A DNA stretch of 64,000 nt from Isoetes taiwanensis (GCA_021234155.1 JAJEKV010000067.1:4087279-4151278); one strand, 5' to 3'; positions 23,327-35,588 are shown, counted from the stretch's first letter. A program made the numbers and translations. Notes: generated by a model from the sequence alone, not told the origin.

Positions 23327-23647
23327 CTATTGTTCTCGGCTGAGGCGGAACAAAACGTCTTGGAACACAAGATGTAGGAAAGCAAATGAAACCTCATTAT
23401 GTGTGATGTCGCCCGATATCATCACGGGCACCATCGGATTAATGTAGATAAGCACTTCTTCATCAATATTAGCATTCTCGACCGCTTTTGCATTAGCGGC
23501 TCTCATCAAACATCTCACGAATAACACTAGCGGCTCCGGCATTTTTGCTCTTAACAATTTTATTCGCGATTTTCAAAGTGCGCCTTGGTGCCCTTCTTGT
23601 TTTTGGATCGGGGGATGACCACCTCCACGCTTCTTACGTGGTGTCAT
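23327..23647 (-). pseudogene. AT-hook exon of tandem unit 3, frameshifted
   Basis: Several breaks (near 23,345-23,365, 23,412-23,432, 23,516 and 23,565-23,580), all at positions that are CAG or CTG in units 4 and 5. Confidence 0.5.
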
Positions 23648-24695
23648 TCTCGTGAGCGGCACAACCTAACAGAAATCACTAAAGGCGATTGCAAGAGTTT
23701 TGGCAATGCAAGTGATGAGCGATTCGATCAATTTTCAGAAAATTCTTTTTTATATGCATGTGACAAGACTAGTTGCCGGTCATAAATCAAATCCAAGCGC
23801 CAAGGGTTATCACGATGGCTGCAATTTTCTTGTGTGCATCCAGGGCCATTTTATTTAGAGAATATGCTAAGAATATGCTCACATACCTTTAATTGTGGTC
23901 AAGATTTATGCAATCTTGCATGGAACTTTGCATACGACCCATGACCTACATAAATCCTTTTTTTTAAAAAATAAATTCATGAATGGTTACCACACTTAAT
24001 AATTCTCATAAGTGTTAGTACGTGCACCCCAAGCCTAAAAGTTAATGGGGGAATAACTATGACTCCTAGTTTTAAAATCATAAATGCATACGTGCGAATA
24101 AGAAGCCACAATACTTATGCTTTCCTGTGTAGTGCATTTGCATGCCAGCTGTCATGTCTCATGCTCCAGGTCATAGCCTATTGGAAATCCTGGTGCATTG
24201 CTCCTCTTATAGAGGGTAAGTCAAGAAAAAACAAAGGTGGAATCAATAACTTTCCGAAGTATCTAGAATGGAAACCATAGAGTTTTTTTGCCCAAAGTAC
24301 AGTTTTAAATCAGTGACACATGGTAATGAGGTAATTTGCTCTAGATTTAATATCAATATGTGGTATTCTAGGGCACAATCCAGGCACTATATGTTTTAAG
24401 CTCTAGGCATATGGCCACCCAAGCGGGCTTATATCTTGGTTATACTAGGTGACCTTGCTGTAGAGGTCCAGCCAATCCAGTGACAATTTTGATAGAAACT
24501 GTCCAAGTTATCCAGTGTGACCGTGCTATAAGGTCCAGCCGTCTCCAGCCAGATATATATTTATATTTATATATTTATATATGTTAACCTACCTCCTACC
24601 GTGGGAGTTAAGGTCCTATTTAATCAGAAATTAATGCTAAGGTGTAGTGGGGCACCTAGCATTTCTGCTAGGACCCTACTGCACCCATATAGTTT

Positions 24696-25316
24696 TTATT
24701 CTATTCTACAAAATAGCTTAATGCAAATACTCGTTATAAGAACATACCAGTTTTTTAGAAGTGGAATGAGGTCCTGAGCCTGGTATTTGAGCCCGGGGTA
24801 ATCTTGTTTTAGAGTGCTGATGACATTTATCCATATCGTTTTCCGGTCAAAGCCATTGTCCAGAAAACAGTACATAATTCTGCCCATGTCAAAGCCATTG
24901 TCCAGAAAACAGTACATAATTCTGTCACATATCAGTTCTTGCATGTTGCAGTATACTACGTCAATGATATTGCAGTAATTACTAGGCTCGCTTTTCATCT
25001 TTTCCGTTAATATGACCAGCCAGTCACTGAATCCAAGATAAGCAATGGCAGACAATCTGCAATCTGTAAGGAGTAATTCAAGTTCAATCATTCTTTTATG
25101 CATGCTTTCATCATTCAGGCAGCATATGATGGTTTGTACGGCTTTGCTGGGCACTTGGCATCTGAGAATAGGAAAACCCAGCTTCCTCAGCTCCGGGATC
25201 CATAGTGATTCTCTGATAAAGCCTTCTGATCCACTGTTTGTAATCTGCCATGTAGAGCAGAATATAAGTGGATCATACATATTTCTCAGGAAGTATTTTC
25301 TATTAATTATCCACAA
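24696..25316 (-). CDS. Tail exon of tandem unit 4
   Basis: The cleanest tail exon. It is open from the K-Y-F-L-R-N-M-Y-D-P-L segment through P-S-K-A-V-Q, the doubled F-L-D-N-G-F-D block and the D-Y-P-G-L-K-Y block to the stop. It ends about 80 bases before the terminal hairpin of the unit. Confidence 0.65.
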   Translation of the reverse strand: MWIINRKYFLRNMYDPLIFCSTWQITNSGSEGFIRESLWIPELRKLGFPILRCQVPSKAVQTIICCLNDESMHKRMIELELLLTDCRLSAIAYLGFSDWLVILTEKMKSEPSNYCNIIDVVYCNMQELICDRIMYCFLDNGFDMGRIMYCFLDNGFDRKTIWINVISTLKQDYPGLKYQAQDLIPLLKNWYVLITSICIKLFCRIE

Positions 25317-25639
25317 TCCAGATAAAAAGCACCAAAGAGAACACGGAAGTTACCATAGTTAGAACATTAAAATATAGTCAACATTGCATAGTTACGAATA
25401 CGTGAGCTCAAGCATGCAACTTCAAGAATATGTGGGAGTGCAAGTTTTAGCATTTTTAAGCAGGTTCAGGCATCTGTAAGCAAGTTTTAGCATCGTAAGC
25501 AAGGGGTCACACGCCCTAGAACGTGCAAACAAAAGTTTCGGTATATATACTATCCTACGACTAGGATCTAATCTAGCCAAGGCACTACTCCACACTTGAC
25601 CACTCATCTACAAATTGCGTGGAGCGGTTTGTCCCGGCA

Positions 25640-26121
25640 CTACCCGGGCCCAATGCTTAACGATGTATATGTTGTAAAGATAAACAATGGATATAATCCG
25701 GATTCGAGAAATGTCAAAGGCATCATTGTTATATGTGTATGCTCAAGTTCAAGCCGCCATAAGTAGTAGAGGTGGAACAACAAATTCAAAGCATGAATAC
25801 AAATATATGCGGACATTGTTTCCAAGCACTCATAATGCATTTCTTTAATTGTAAATCCATTATTTCCCAAGAATCATTCATTTGTAATGTTCCCTTCTCC
25901 AGAAAATCATGGGCAAGGGGAACCAGATCGTACACATCTGTCATGCAATATTTGGATGTGGTATTCCACCACATGTTCACTTTCATTGGGAAAAACACGG
26001 TATTTTTAAAAAAGCAGCCGTCTATAGAGTCATAGGATCTATTAATGGATCTGTTTATGCCTAACTTAAGCAAAAATCCAGCAGTAATAGATACAAGAAT
26101 AAGACTGAAAATTTTGTGCAA
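25640..26121 (-). pseudogene. Middle ORF of tandem unit 4, split between frames
   Basis: Two overlapping frames (26,121-25,786 and 25,870-25,640). The break is at 25,811, where CCAGACATTG reads CGGACATTG. Confidence 0.35.
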
Positions 26122-26704
26122 AAAGCAAATACTCCTTATTTTTATGATTTTGTATTACACATTAAGACTGTAGCACATCAGTTTATGCTTTGTGCCAGCA
26201 TGTTCAAGCATGCAACAGCAAAGGGCATGCAAAATGACAGTCAGAAAACAACATCAGTTTATGCTTTTTGCCAACATGTTCAAGCATGTAGCAGCAAAAA
26301 GGCATGCAAAATGACAGACAAAAATGTTTTCTCAAAAACGTCTTTTACTCAAAAAGAAAAAAGCATGACTAGAAGAGTAAATATTATCCAAAAGTGTTTG
26401 CGATTTTGTTGTAAAAGTGTCGATTAGTATGTCCATAATCCAAGTAACCGAACTGAAACAAGTCATAAAAAGGGGGAACTCCACGTTACTGCGCACCAAC
26501 CCGATTACAAAATTAGCCAAAATGGGTAACCATGCAAGGGCCGTCGGGTAAGCAAGGGAGCACTCCCGGTTTTCATCCGGCTCCTTTCTCATTGTGATGA
26601 TTAGTGGAAACGAGAAAGAGGACTAGAGTTTAAGCAAACAAAATATTTGTAAAGTAGACATAATCTATTGTTAACAGTAGCACATAAGTCTGCGATCTCA
26701 TATC

Positions 26705-27037
26705 TCATTCTATTGCTCTATTGTTCTCGGCCTGAGGCAGACAAAAACGTGCAGACACAAGATGTAGGAAAGCAAATGAAACCTCATTATGTGTGATGTC
26801 GCCAGTATCATCCTGGGCAGCCATCGGATTAATGTAGATAAGCACTTCTTCATCAATATTAGCATTCTCGACCGCTTTTGCATTAGCAGCTCTCATCAAA
26901 CATCTACGAATAACACTAGCAGCTCCAGCATTTTTGCTCTTAACAATTTTATTGCGATTTTCAAAGTCTGCCTTGGTGCCCTTCTTGTTTTTGGATCCAG
27001 GGGGATGACCACCTCCACGCTTCTTCTGTGGTGTCAT
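26705..27037 (-). CDS. AT-hook exon of tandem unit 4
   Basis: Open and identical in protein to unit 5 from the start codon to the stop. The frame also stays open further upstream, but the conserved ATG (M-T-P-Q) is the better start because all units keep it. Confidence 0.55.
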   Translation of the reverse strand: MTPQKKRGGGHPPGSKNKKGTKADFENRNKIVKSKNAGAASVIRRCLMRAANAKAVENANIDEEVLIYINPMAAQDDTGDITHNEVSFAFLHLVSARFCLPQAENNRAIE

Positions 27038-28105
27038 TCTCGTGAGCAGCAGAGCAGCACAACCTAACACAGAATCACTAAAGGCGCGAGTGCAAGAGTT
27101 TTGGCAATGCACCGTGATGAGCAGATTCCGATCAATTTTCAGAAATTCTTTTTCGTATGCATGTGACAAGACTAGTTGCCAGTCATAAATCAAATCCAAG
27201 CAGCCAAGGGTTAATACGATGGCTGCAATTTTACTGTGTGCATCCAGGCCATTTTATTTAGAGAATATGCTAAGAATATGCTCACATACCTTTAATTGTG
27301 GTCAAGATTTATGCAATCTTGCATGGAACTTTGCATACGACCCATGACCTACATAAATCCTTTTTTTAAAAAAACGCAATAATTCATGAATGGTTACCAC
27401 ACTTAATAATTCTCATAAGTGTTAGTACGTGCACCCCAAGCCTAAAAGTTAATGGGGGAATAACTATGACTCCTAGTTTTAAAATCATAAATGCATACGT
27501 GCGAATAAGAAGCCACAATACTTATGCTTTCCTGTGTAGTGCATTTGCATGCCAGCTGTCATGTCTCATGCTCCAGGTCATAGCCTATTGGAAATCCTGG
27601 TGCATTGCTCCTCTTATAGAGGGTAAGTCAAGAAAAAACAAAGGTGGAATCAATAACTTTCCGAAGTATCTAGAATGGAAACCATAGAGTTTTTTTGCCC
27701 AAAGTACAGTTTTAAATCAGTGACACATGGTAATGAGGTAATTTGCTCTAGATTTAATATCAATATGTGGTATTCTAGGGCACAATCCAGGCACTATATG
27801 TTTTAAGCTCTAGGCATATGGCCACCCAAGCGGGCTTATATCTTGGTTATACTAGGTGACCTTGCTGTAGAGGTCCAGCCAATCCAGTGACAATTTTGAT
27901 AGAAACTGTCCAAGTTATCCAAGTGTGACCGTGCTATAAGGTCCAGTAGTCTCCAACCGATATATATTTATATTTATATATTTATATATGTTAACCTACC
28001 TCCTACCGTGGGAGTTAAGGTCCTATTTAATCGAAATTAATGCTAAGGTGTAGTGGGGCACCTAGCATTTTACGCTGAGGACCCCCTCACGCACCCATAT
28101 AGTTT

Positions 28106-28771
28106 TTATTCTATATCTACAAAATAGCTTAATGCAAATACTGCGTTATAAGAACATACCAGGTTTTTAGAAGTGGAATGAGGTCCCCGAGCCCTGGTAT
28201 TTGAGCCCTGGTAATCTTGTTTTAGAGTGCTGATGACATTTATCCATATCGTTTTCCGGTCAAAGCCATTGTCCAGAAAACAGTACATAATTCTGCCCAT
28301 GTCAAAGCCATTGTCCAGAAAACAGTACATAATTCTGTCACATATCAGTTCTTGCATGTTGCAGTATACTACGTCAATGATATTGCAGTAATTACTAGGC
28401 TCGCTTTTCATCTTTTCCGTTAATATGACCAGCCAGATCCATTTGAATCCAAGATAAGCAATGGCGCACAATGCGCAATGCAGAGGGAGTAATTCAAGTT
28501 CAATCATTCTTTTATGCATGCTTTCATCATTCAAAGCAAATATGATGGTTTGTACGGCTTTGCTGGGCACTTGGCATCTGAGAATAGGAAAACCCAGCTT
28601 CCTCAGCTCCGGGATCCATAGTGATTCTCTGATAAAGCCTTCTGATCCACTGTTTGTAATCTGCCATGTAGAGCAGAATATAAGTGGATCATACATATTT
28701 CTCAGGAAGTATTTTCTATTAATTATCCACAATCCAGATAAAAAGCACCAGTAGAACCTGGAAGTTACCAT
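28106..28771 (-). CDS. Tail exon of tandem unit 5: element N-terminal domain fused to RT C-terminal tail
   Basis: About 220 codons. The first half matches the N-terminal domain exon of the 8.85-kb element (W-I-P-E-L-R-K-L-G-F, P-S-K-A-V-Q, I-A-Y-L-G-F, C-N-I-I-D). Then, with no RT between, comes a segment like the very end of the element's RT: YCFLDNGFDRKTIW against NCFVSKGFGKNDVW. In units with intact CHG sites this continues to P-G-L-K-Y and an L-I-P-L-L tail. An in-frame 42-base duplication repeats the F-L-D-N-G-F-D block. No catalytic residues are present. The simplest reading is an internal deletion of the RT. A role as a DNA- or RNA-binding accessory product is speculation. Near 28,205 scrambling hides the PGLKY block in this copy. 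Confidence 0.6.
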   Translation of the reverse strand: MVTSRFYWCFLSGLWIINRKYFLRNMYDPLIFCSTWQITNSGSEGFIRESLWIPELRKLGFPILRCQVPSKAVQTIIFALNDESMHKRMIELELLPLHCALCAIAYLGFKWIWLVILTEKMKSEPSNYCNIIDVVYCNMQELICDRIMYCFLDNGFDMGRIMYCFLDNGFDRKTIWINVISTLKQDYQGSNTRARGPHSTSKNLVCSYNAVFALSYFVDIE

Positions 28772-29118
28772 AGTTAGAACATTAAAATATAGTCAACATT
28801 GCATAGTTACGAATACGTGAGCTCAAGCATGCAACTTCAAGAATATGTGGGAGTGCAAGTTTTAGCATTTTTAAGCAGGTTCAGGCATCTGTAAGCAAGT
28901 TTTAGCATCTGTAAGCAAGGGTCACACGTCCTAGAACGTGCAAACAAAAAAGTTTCAAAGATATATACTATCCTACGACTAGGATCTAATCTAGCCAAGG
29001 CACTACTCCACACTTGACCACTCATCTACAAATGAGAGATGTTTGTCCTGGCACTACCCAGGCCCAATGCTTAACAGATGTATATGTTGTAAAGATAAAC
29101 AATGGATATAATCCGGAT

Positions 29119-29397
29119 TCAGAGAAATGTCAAAGGCATCATTGTTATATGTGTATGCTCAAGTTCAAGCCGCCATAAGTAGTAGAGGTGGAACAACAAA
29201 TTCAAAGCATGAATACAAATATATGCCAGACATTGTTTCCAAGCACTCATAATGCATTTCTTTAATTGTAAATCCATTATTTCCCAAGAATCATTCATTT
29301 GTAATGTTCCCTTCTCCAGAAAATCATGGGCAAGGGGAACCAGATCGTACACATCTGTCATGCAATATTTGGATGTGGTATTCCACCACATGTTCAC
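29119..29397 (-). CDS. Middle ORF of tandem unit 5
   Basis: An unrecognised ORF that reads N-M-W-W-N-T-T-S-K-Y, then D-L-V-P-L-A-H-D-F-L-E-K-G-T and L-Q-L-K-K-C-I-M-S-A-W-K-Q-C. It lies between the AT-hook and tail exons. The amphipathic part up to W-K-Q-C looks protein-like; the following leucine-rich, His-rich part may be intronic. A second frame overlaps on the same strand (29,539-29,324), so the real exon limits are uncertain. Confidence 0.35.
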   Translation of the reverse strand: MNMWWNTTSKYCMTDVYDLVPLAHDFLEKGTLQMNDSWEIMDLQLKKCIMSAWKQCLAYICIHALNLLFHLYYLWRLELEHTHITMMPLTFL

Positions 29398-30128
29398 TTT
29401 CAGCAGGAAAAACCTGGTATTTTTTAAAAAAGCAGCCGTCTATAGAGTCATAGGATCTATTAATGGATCTGTTTATGCCTAACTTAAGCAAAAATCCAGC
29501 AGTAATAGATACAAGAATAAGACTGAAAATTTTGTGCAAAAAGCAAATACTCCTTATTTTTATGATTTTGTATTACACATTAAGACTGTAGCACATCAGT
29601 TTATGCTTTGTGCCAGCATGTTCAAGCATGCAGCAGCAAAGGGCATGCAAAATGACAGTCAGAAAACAACATCAGTTTATGCTTTTTGCCAGCATGTTCA
29701 AGCATGTAGCAGCAAAAGGCATGCAAAATGACAGCCAAAATGTTTTCTCAAAAACGTCTTTTACTCAAAAAGAAAAAAGCATGACTAGAAGAGTAAATAT
29801 TATCCAAAAGTGTTTGCAGATTTTGTTGTAAAAGTGTCGGTGTAGTATGTCCATAATCCAAGTAACCAGAACTGAAACAAGTCATAAAAAGGGGGGAACT
29901 CCACGTTACCTGCAGCCAACCAGTACAAAAATTAGCCAAAAATGGGTAACCATGCAAGGGCCGTCAGGTAAGCAAGGGAGCACTCCCCAGTTTTCATCCG
30001 GCTCCTTTCTCATTGTGACAGTTAGTGGAAACAGAAAGAGGACTAGAGTTTAAGCAAACAAAAATATTTGTAAAGTAGACATAATCTATTGTTAACAAAG
30101 AGCACATATAAGTCTGCGATCTCATATC

Positions 30129-30461
30129 TCATTCTATTGCTCTATTGTTCTCGGCCTGAGGCAGACAAAAACGTGCAGACACAAGATGTAGGAAAGCAAA
30201 TGAAACCTCATTATGTGTGATGTCGCCAGTATCATCCTGGGCAGCCATCGGATTAATGTAGATAAGCACTTCTTCATCAATATTAGCATTCTCGACCGCT
30301 TTTGCATTAGCAGCTCTCATCAAACATCTACGAATAACACTAGCAGCTCCAGCATTTTTGCTCTTAACAATTTTATTGCGATTTTCAAAGTCTGCCTTGG
30401 TGCCCTTCTTGTTTTTGGATCCAGGGGGATGACCACCTCCACGCTTCTTCTGTGGTGTCAT
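30129..30461 (-). CDS. AT-hook exon of tandem unit 5 (reference copy)
   Basis: The frame starts at an ATG (M-T-P-Q-K-K-R-G-G-G-H-P-P-G-S-K-N-K). H-P-P-G-S-K-N-K after K-K-R-G-G-G closely resembles the extended AT-hook R-G-R-P-P-G-S-K-N-K, with a small change in the core. An Ala-rich helix (A-A-N-A-K-A-V-E-N-A-N) and a short acidic stretch follow. A donor (AATGAG|GTTTCA) lies about 26 codons before the stop, so the exon probably ends there. Position and layout correspond to the AT-hook exon of the 8.85-kb element. It probably encodes the DNA-binding N-terminus of the unit's protein; joining to the later ORFs by splicing is inferred. Confidence 0.55.
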   Translation of the reverse strand: MTPQKKRGGGHPPGSKNKKGTKADFENRNKIVKSKNAGAASVIRRCLMRAANAKAVENANIDEEVLIYINPMAAQDDTGDITHNEVSFAFLHLVSARFCLPQAENNRAIE

Positions 30462-31534
30462 TCTCAGCAGAGCAGCACAACCTAACACAGAATCACTAAG
30501 GCGCAGTGCAAGAGTTTTGGCAATGCACCGTGATGAGCAGATTCCGATCAATTTTCAGAAATTCTTTTTCGTATGCATGTGACAAGACTAGTTGCCAGTC
30601 ATAAATCAAATCCAAGCAGCCAAGGGTTAATACGATGGCTGCAATTTTACTGTGTGCATCCAGGCCATTTTATTTAGAGAATATGCTAAGAATATGCTCA
30701 CATACCTTTAATTGTGGTCAAGATTTATGCAATCTTGCATGGAACTTTGCATACGACCCATGACCTACATAAATCCTTTTTTTAAAAAAACGCAATAATT
30801 CATGAATGGTTACCACACTTAATAATTCTCATAAGTGTTAGTACGTGCACCCCAAGCCTAAAAGTTAATGGGGGAATAACTATGACTCCTAGTTTTAAAA
30901 TCATAAATGCATACGTGCGAATAAGAAGCCACAATACTTATGCTTTCCTGTGTAGTGCATTTGCATGCCAGCAGTCATGTCTCATGCTCCAGGTCATAGC
31001 CTATTGGAAATCCTGGTGCATTGCTCCTCTTATAGAGGGTAAGTCAAGAAAAACAAAGGTGGAATCAATAACTTTCCAAAGTATCTAGAATGGAAACCAT
31101 AGAGTTTTTTTTGCCCAAAGTACGCTTTTAAATCGCTGACACATGGTAATGAGGTAATTTGCTCTAGATTTAATATCAATATGTGGTATTCTAGGGCACA
31201 ATCCGGGCACTATATGTTTTAAGCTCTAGGCATATGGCCACCCAAGCGGGCTTATATCTTGGTTATACTAGGTGACCTTGTTTGTAGAGGTCCAAACAAT
31301 CCAAAGACAATTTTGATAGAAACCGTCCAAGTTATCCAAAGTGACCGTGCTATAAGGTCCAAATAGTCTCCAACCCGATATATATTTATATTTATATATT
31401 TATATATGTTAACCTACCTCCCACCGTGGGAGTTAAGGTCCTATTTAATCGAATTAATGCTAAGGTGTAGTGGGGCACCTAGCATTTCGCTAGGACCCCA
31501 TCTTGCACCCATATAGTTTTTATTCTATTCTACA

Positions 31535-32180
31535 AAATAGCTTAATGCAAATACTGCTATAAGAACATACCAGTTTTTAGAAGTGGAATGAGGTCCCCGA
31601 GCACGGTATTTGAGCCCGGGTAATCTTGTTTTAGAGTGCTGATGACATTTATCCATATCGTTTTTCGGTCAAAGCCATTGTCCGTAAAACAAGACATAAT
31701 TCGCCCATGTCAAAAAGCCATTGTCCGTAAAAAAAGATACATAATTACATCACATATCGCTTCTTGCATGTTGCAAGATACTACGCCAATGATATTGCGG
31801 TAATTACTAGGCTCGCTTTTCATCTTTTCCGTTAATATGACCAGCCAACAATCAATCCAAGATAAGCAATGGCGCATAATGCGCAATCTGTAAGGAGTAA
31901 TTCAAGTTCAATCATTCTTTTATGCATGCTTTCATCATTCGTGCAAAGATATGATGGTTTGTACGGCTTTGCTTTGGGCACTTGGCATCCGAGAATAGGA
32001 AAACCCGGCTTCCTCACCTCCCATCCATAGTGATTCTCGATAAAGCCTTCGATCCATCGCTTGTAATCTGCCATGTAGAGCGTAATATAAGTGGATCATA
32101 CATATTTCTCGGGAAGTATTTTCTATTAATTATCCACAATCCGGATAAAAAGCACCAAGAGAACCCGAAGTTACCATAGT
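31535..32180 (-). pseudogene. Tail exon of tandem unit 6
   Basis: The most damaged tail exon; both copies of the 42-base block carry TCCGTAAAA in place of TCCAGAAAA. Only the segment around P-K-A-K-P and H-K-R-M-I-E-L-E-L is readable in one frame. Confidence 0.5.
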
Positions 32181-32568
32181 TAGAACATTAAAATATAGTC
32201 AACATTGCATAGTTACTTAATACGCGAGAGCTCAAGCATGCAACTTCAAGAATATGTGGGAGTGCAAGTTTTAGCATTTTTAAGCGTGTTCGCATCCGTA
32301 AGCAAGTTTTAGCATCACGTAAGCAAGGGTCACACGCCCTAGAACGTGCAAACAAAAAGTTTCAGTATATATACTATCCTACGACTAGGATCTAATCTAG
32401 CCAAGGCACTACTCCACACTTGACCACTCATCTACAGAGTGAGACAGTTTGTCCTGGCACTACCCAGGCCCAATGCTTAACAGATGTATATGTTGTAAAG
32501 ATAAACAATGGATATAATCCGGATTCAGAAATGTCAAAGGCATCATTGTTATATGTGTGTGCTCAAGT

Positions 32569-32919
32569 TCAAGCCGCCATAAGTAGTAGAGGTGGAACAA
32601 CATAATTCAAAGCATGAATACAAATATATGCCGGACATTGTTTCCAAGCACTCATAATGCATTTCTTTAATTGTAAATCCATTATTTCCCAAGAATCATT
32701 CATTTGTAATGTTCCCTTCTCCAGAAAATCATGGGCAAGGGGAACCAGATCGTACACATCTGTCATGCAATATTTGGATGTGGTATTCCACCACATGTTC
32801 ACTTTCAAAGAGGAAAACCCGGTATTTTTTAAAAAGCAGCCGTCTATAGAGTCATAGGATCTATTAATGGATCTGTTTATGCCTAACTTAAGCAAAAATC
32901 CAGCAAAGAATAGATACAA
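32569..32919 (-). CDS. Middle ORF of tandem unit 6
   Basis: Open across the conserved part, with upstream extension through S-I-N-R-S-Y-D-S-I-D. The end differs because of small changes near 32,600. Confidence 0.35.
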   Translation of the reverse strand: MYLFFAGFLLKLGINRSINRSYDSIDGCFLKNTGFSSLKVNMWWNTTSKYCMTDVYDLVPLAHDFLEKGTLQMNDSWEIMDLQLKKCIMSAWKQCPAYICIHALNYVVPPLLLMAA

Positions 32920-33573
32920 GAATAAGACTGAAAATTTTGTGCAAAAAGCAAATACTCCTTATTTTTATGATTTTGTATTACACATTAAGACTGTAGCACA
33001 TCAGTTTATGCTTTGTGCCAAAGATGTTCAAGCATCAAAGCGAAGAAAGGGCATGCAAAATGACAAAAAAACAACATCGGTTTATGCTTTTTGCCGGCAT
33101 GTTCAAGCATGTAGCAAAGAAAAGGCATGCAAAATGACAGCCAAAATGTTTTTTCAAAAACGCCTTTTGCTCAAAAAGAAAAAAGCATGACTAGAAGAGT
33201 AAATATTATCCATAAGTGTTTGCAGATTTTGTTGTAGAAGTGTTGGTGTAGTATGTCCATAATCCAAGTAACCAGAACTGAAACAAGTCATAAAAAGGGG
33301 GGAACTCCACGTTACCTGCAGCCAACCAGTACAAAAATTAGCCAAAAATGGGTAATCATGCAAGGGCCGTCAGGTAAGCAAGGGAGCAATCCCCAGTTTT
33401 CATCCGGCTCCTTTCTCATTGTGACAGTTAGTGGAAACAGAAAGAGGACTAAAGTTAAAGCAAAAAACAGTATTTGTAAAGTCGGTATAATCTATTGTTA
33501 ACAGTAGCGCATGAGTTTGCAATCTCATATCTCATTCTATTGTTCTATAGTACTCCGCCTCAGCCATACAGAA

Positions 33574-33862
33574 TCATGCAGATACAAGCTGTAGGAAAGC
33601 AAATGAGACCTCATTATGTATGACGTCGCCAGTATCATCCTGGGCAGTCACCGGATTGTTGTAGATGGGTGCTTCCTCCTCAGTATTAGCATTCTCAACC
33701 GCTTTTGCATTAGCCGCTCTTGCCAAACATCTACGAATAACACTAGCAGCTCCAGCATTTTTGCTCTTAACAATTTTGTTGCGATTTTCAAAGTCTGCCT
33801 TGGTGCCCTTCTTGTTTTGGATCCGGGGGATGACCACCTCCACGCTTCTTCCGTGGTGTCAT
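33574..33862 (-). pseudogene. AT-hook exon of tandem unit 6, diverged and frameshifted
   Basis: The frame breaks at 33,820-33,832, in the AT-hook itself. The remainder is open but has real substitutions (A-N-T-E-E-E-A-P-I-Y-N-N-P-V-T instead of A-N-I-D-E-E-V-L-I-Y-I-N-P-M-A). It is the only unit with such ordinary divergence here. Confidence 0.5.
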
Positions 33863-34929
33863 TCTCGCCAGAGCAAAGACAACCTAACACGAAATCACTA
33901 AGGCCCAGTGCAAGAGTTTTGGCAATGCAATCGGATGAGCGATTCCATCAATTTTCAGAAATTCTTTTTTCGTGATGCATGTGACAAGACTAGTTGCCGG
34001 GTCATAAATCAAATCCAAGCAGCCAAGGGTTAATACGATGGCTGCAATTTTAATGTGCATCCGAGCCATTTTATTTAGAGAATATGCTAAGAATATGCTC
34101 ACATACCTTTAATTGTGGTCAAGATTTATGCAATCTTGCATGGAACTTTGCATACGACCCATGACCTACATAAATCCTTTTTAAAAAAACGCAAATAATT
34201 CATGAATGGTTACCACACTTAATAATTCTCATAAGTGTTAGTACGTGCACCCCAAGCCTAAAAGTTAATGGGGGAATAACTATGACTCCTAGTTTTAAAA
34301 TCATAAATGCATACGTGCGAATAAGAAGCCACAATACTTATGCTTTCCTGTGTAGTGCATTTGCATGCCAGCTGTCATGTCTCATGCTCCGTGTCATAGC
34401 CTATTGGAAATCCCTGGTGCATTGCTCCTCTTATAGAGGGTAAGTCAAGAAAAACAAAGGTGGAATCAATAACTTTCCGAAGTATCTAGAATGGAAACCA
34501 TAGAGTTTTTTTGCCCAAAGTACAGTTTTAAATCAGTGACACATGGTAATGAGGTAATTTGCTCTAGATTTAATATCAATATGTGGTATTCTAGGGCACA
34601 ATCCAGGCACTATATGTTTTAAGCTCTAGGCATATGGCCACCCAAGCGGGCTTATATCTTGGTTATACTAGGTGACCTTTGTCAGAGAGGTCCGACCAAT
34701 CCAAAGGACAATTTTGATAGAAACTGTCCAAGTTATCCAAAGCAGACCGTGCTATAAGGTCCAAAAGTCTCCAACCAGATATATATTTATATTTATATAT
34801 TTATATATGTTAACCTACCTCCTACCGTGGGAGTTAAGGTCCTATTTAATCAGAAATTAATGCTAAGGTGTAGTGGGGCACCTAGCATTTCTGCTAGGAC
34901 CCTACTGCACCCATATAGTTTTTATTCTA

Positions 34930-35588
34930 TTCTACAAAATAGCTTAATGCAAATACTCGTTATAAGAACATACCAGTTTTTTAGAAGTGGAATGAGGTCC
35001 TGAGCCTGGTATTTGAGCCCGGGGTAATCTTGTTTTAGAGTGCTGATGACATTTATCCATATCGTTTTTCTCCTGTCAAAGCCATTGTCCGTAAAACAAG
35101 ATTACATAATTCGCCCATGTCAAAGCCATTGTCCGTAAAACAATACATAATTACTCGTCACATATCGGTTCTTGCATGTTGCAGTATACTACGTCAATGA
35201 TATTGCAGTAATTACTAGGCTCGCTTTTCATCTTTTCCGTTAATATGACCAGCCAGTCACTGAATCCAAGATAAGCAATGGCAGACAATCTGCAATCTGT
35301 AAGGAGTAATTCAAGTTCAATCATTCTTTTATGCATGCTTTCATCATTCAGGCAGCATATGATGGTTTGTACGGCTTTGCTGGGCACTTGGCATCTGAGA
35401 ATAGGAAAACCCAGCTTCCTCAGCTCCGGGATCCATAGTGATTCTCTGATAAAGCCTTCTGATCCACTGTTTGTAATCTGCCATGTAGAGCAGAATATAA
35501 GTGGATCATACATATTTCTCAGGAAGTATTTTCTATTAATTATCCACAATCCAGATAAAAAGCACCAGTAGAACCTGGAAGTTACCAT
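34930..35588 (-). pseudogene. Tail exon of tandem unit 7
   Basis: Open from 35,588 to 35,151 and matches unit 4 exactly in the N-terminal domain. It is then broken through the duplicated block (35,070-35,155), while the final P-G-L-K-Y part is clean again. Confidence 0.55.

Larger units (their letters stand above)
21211..24614 (-). repeat. Tandem unit 3
   Basis: Many scrambled CHG sites in both the tail exon and the AT-hook exon. It carries one extra AGC triplet in a CAG-rich run near 22,815 (CAGCAGAAGCAGCAAAGG). Confidence 0.9.
24615..28021 (-). repeat. Tandem unit 4
   Basis: Tail exon and AT-hook exon are both open. Scrambling is confined mainly to about 25,330-26,530. Confidence 0.9.
28022..31439 (-). 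repeat. Tandem unit 5
   Basis: A good reference unit: AT-hook exon, middle ORF and most of the tail exon are open, and CAG/CTG sites from 28,740 to 30,500 are mostly intact. Confidence 0.9.
31440..34840 (-). repeat. Tandem unit 6
   Basis: About 33,440-33,720 differs from all other units by ordinary base substitutions (for example GTATGACGTCGCC against GTGTGATGTCGCC). The flanks differ only at CHG sites. It is heavily scrambled at about 31,660-32,060 and 33,010-33,120. Confidence 0.9.
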
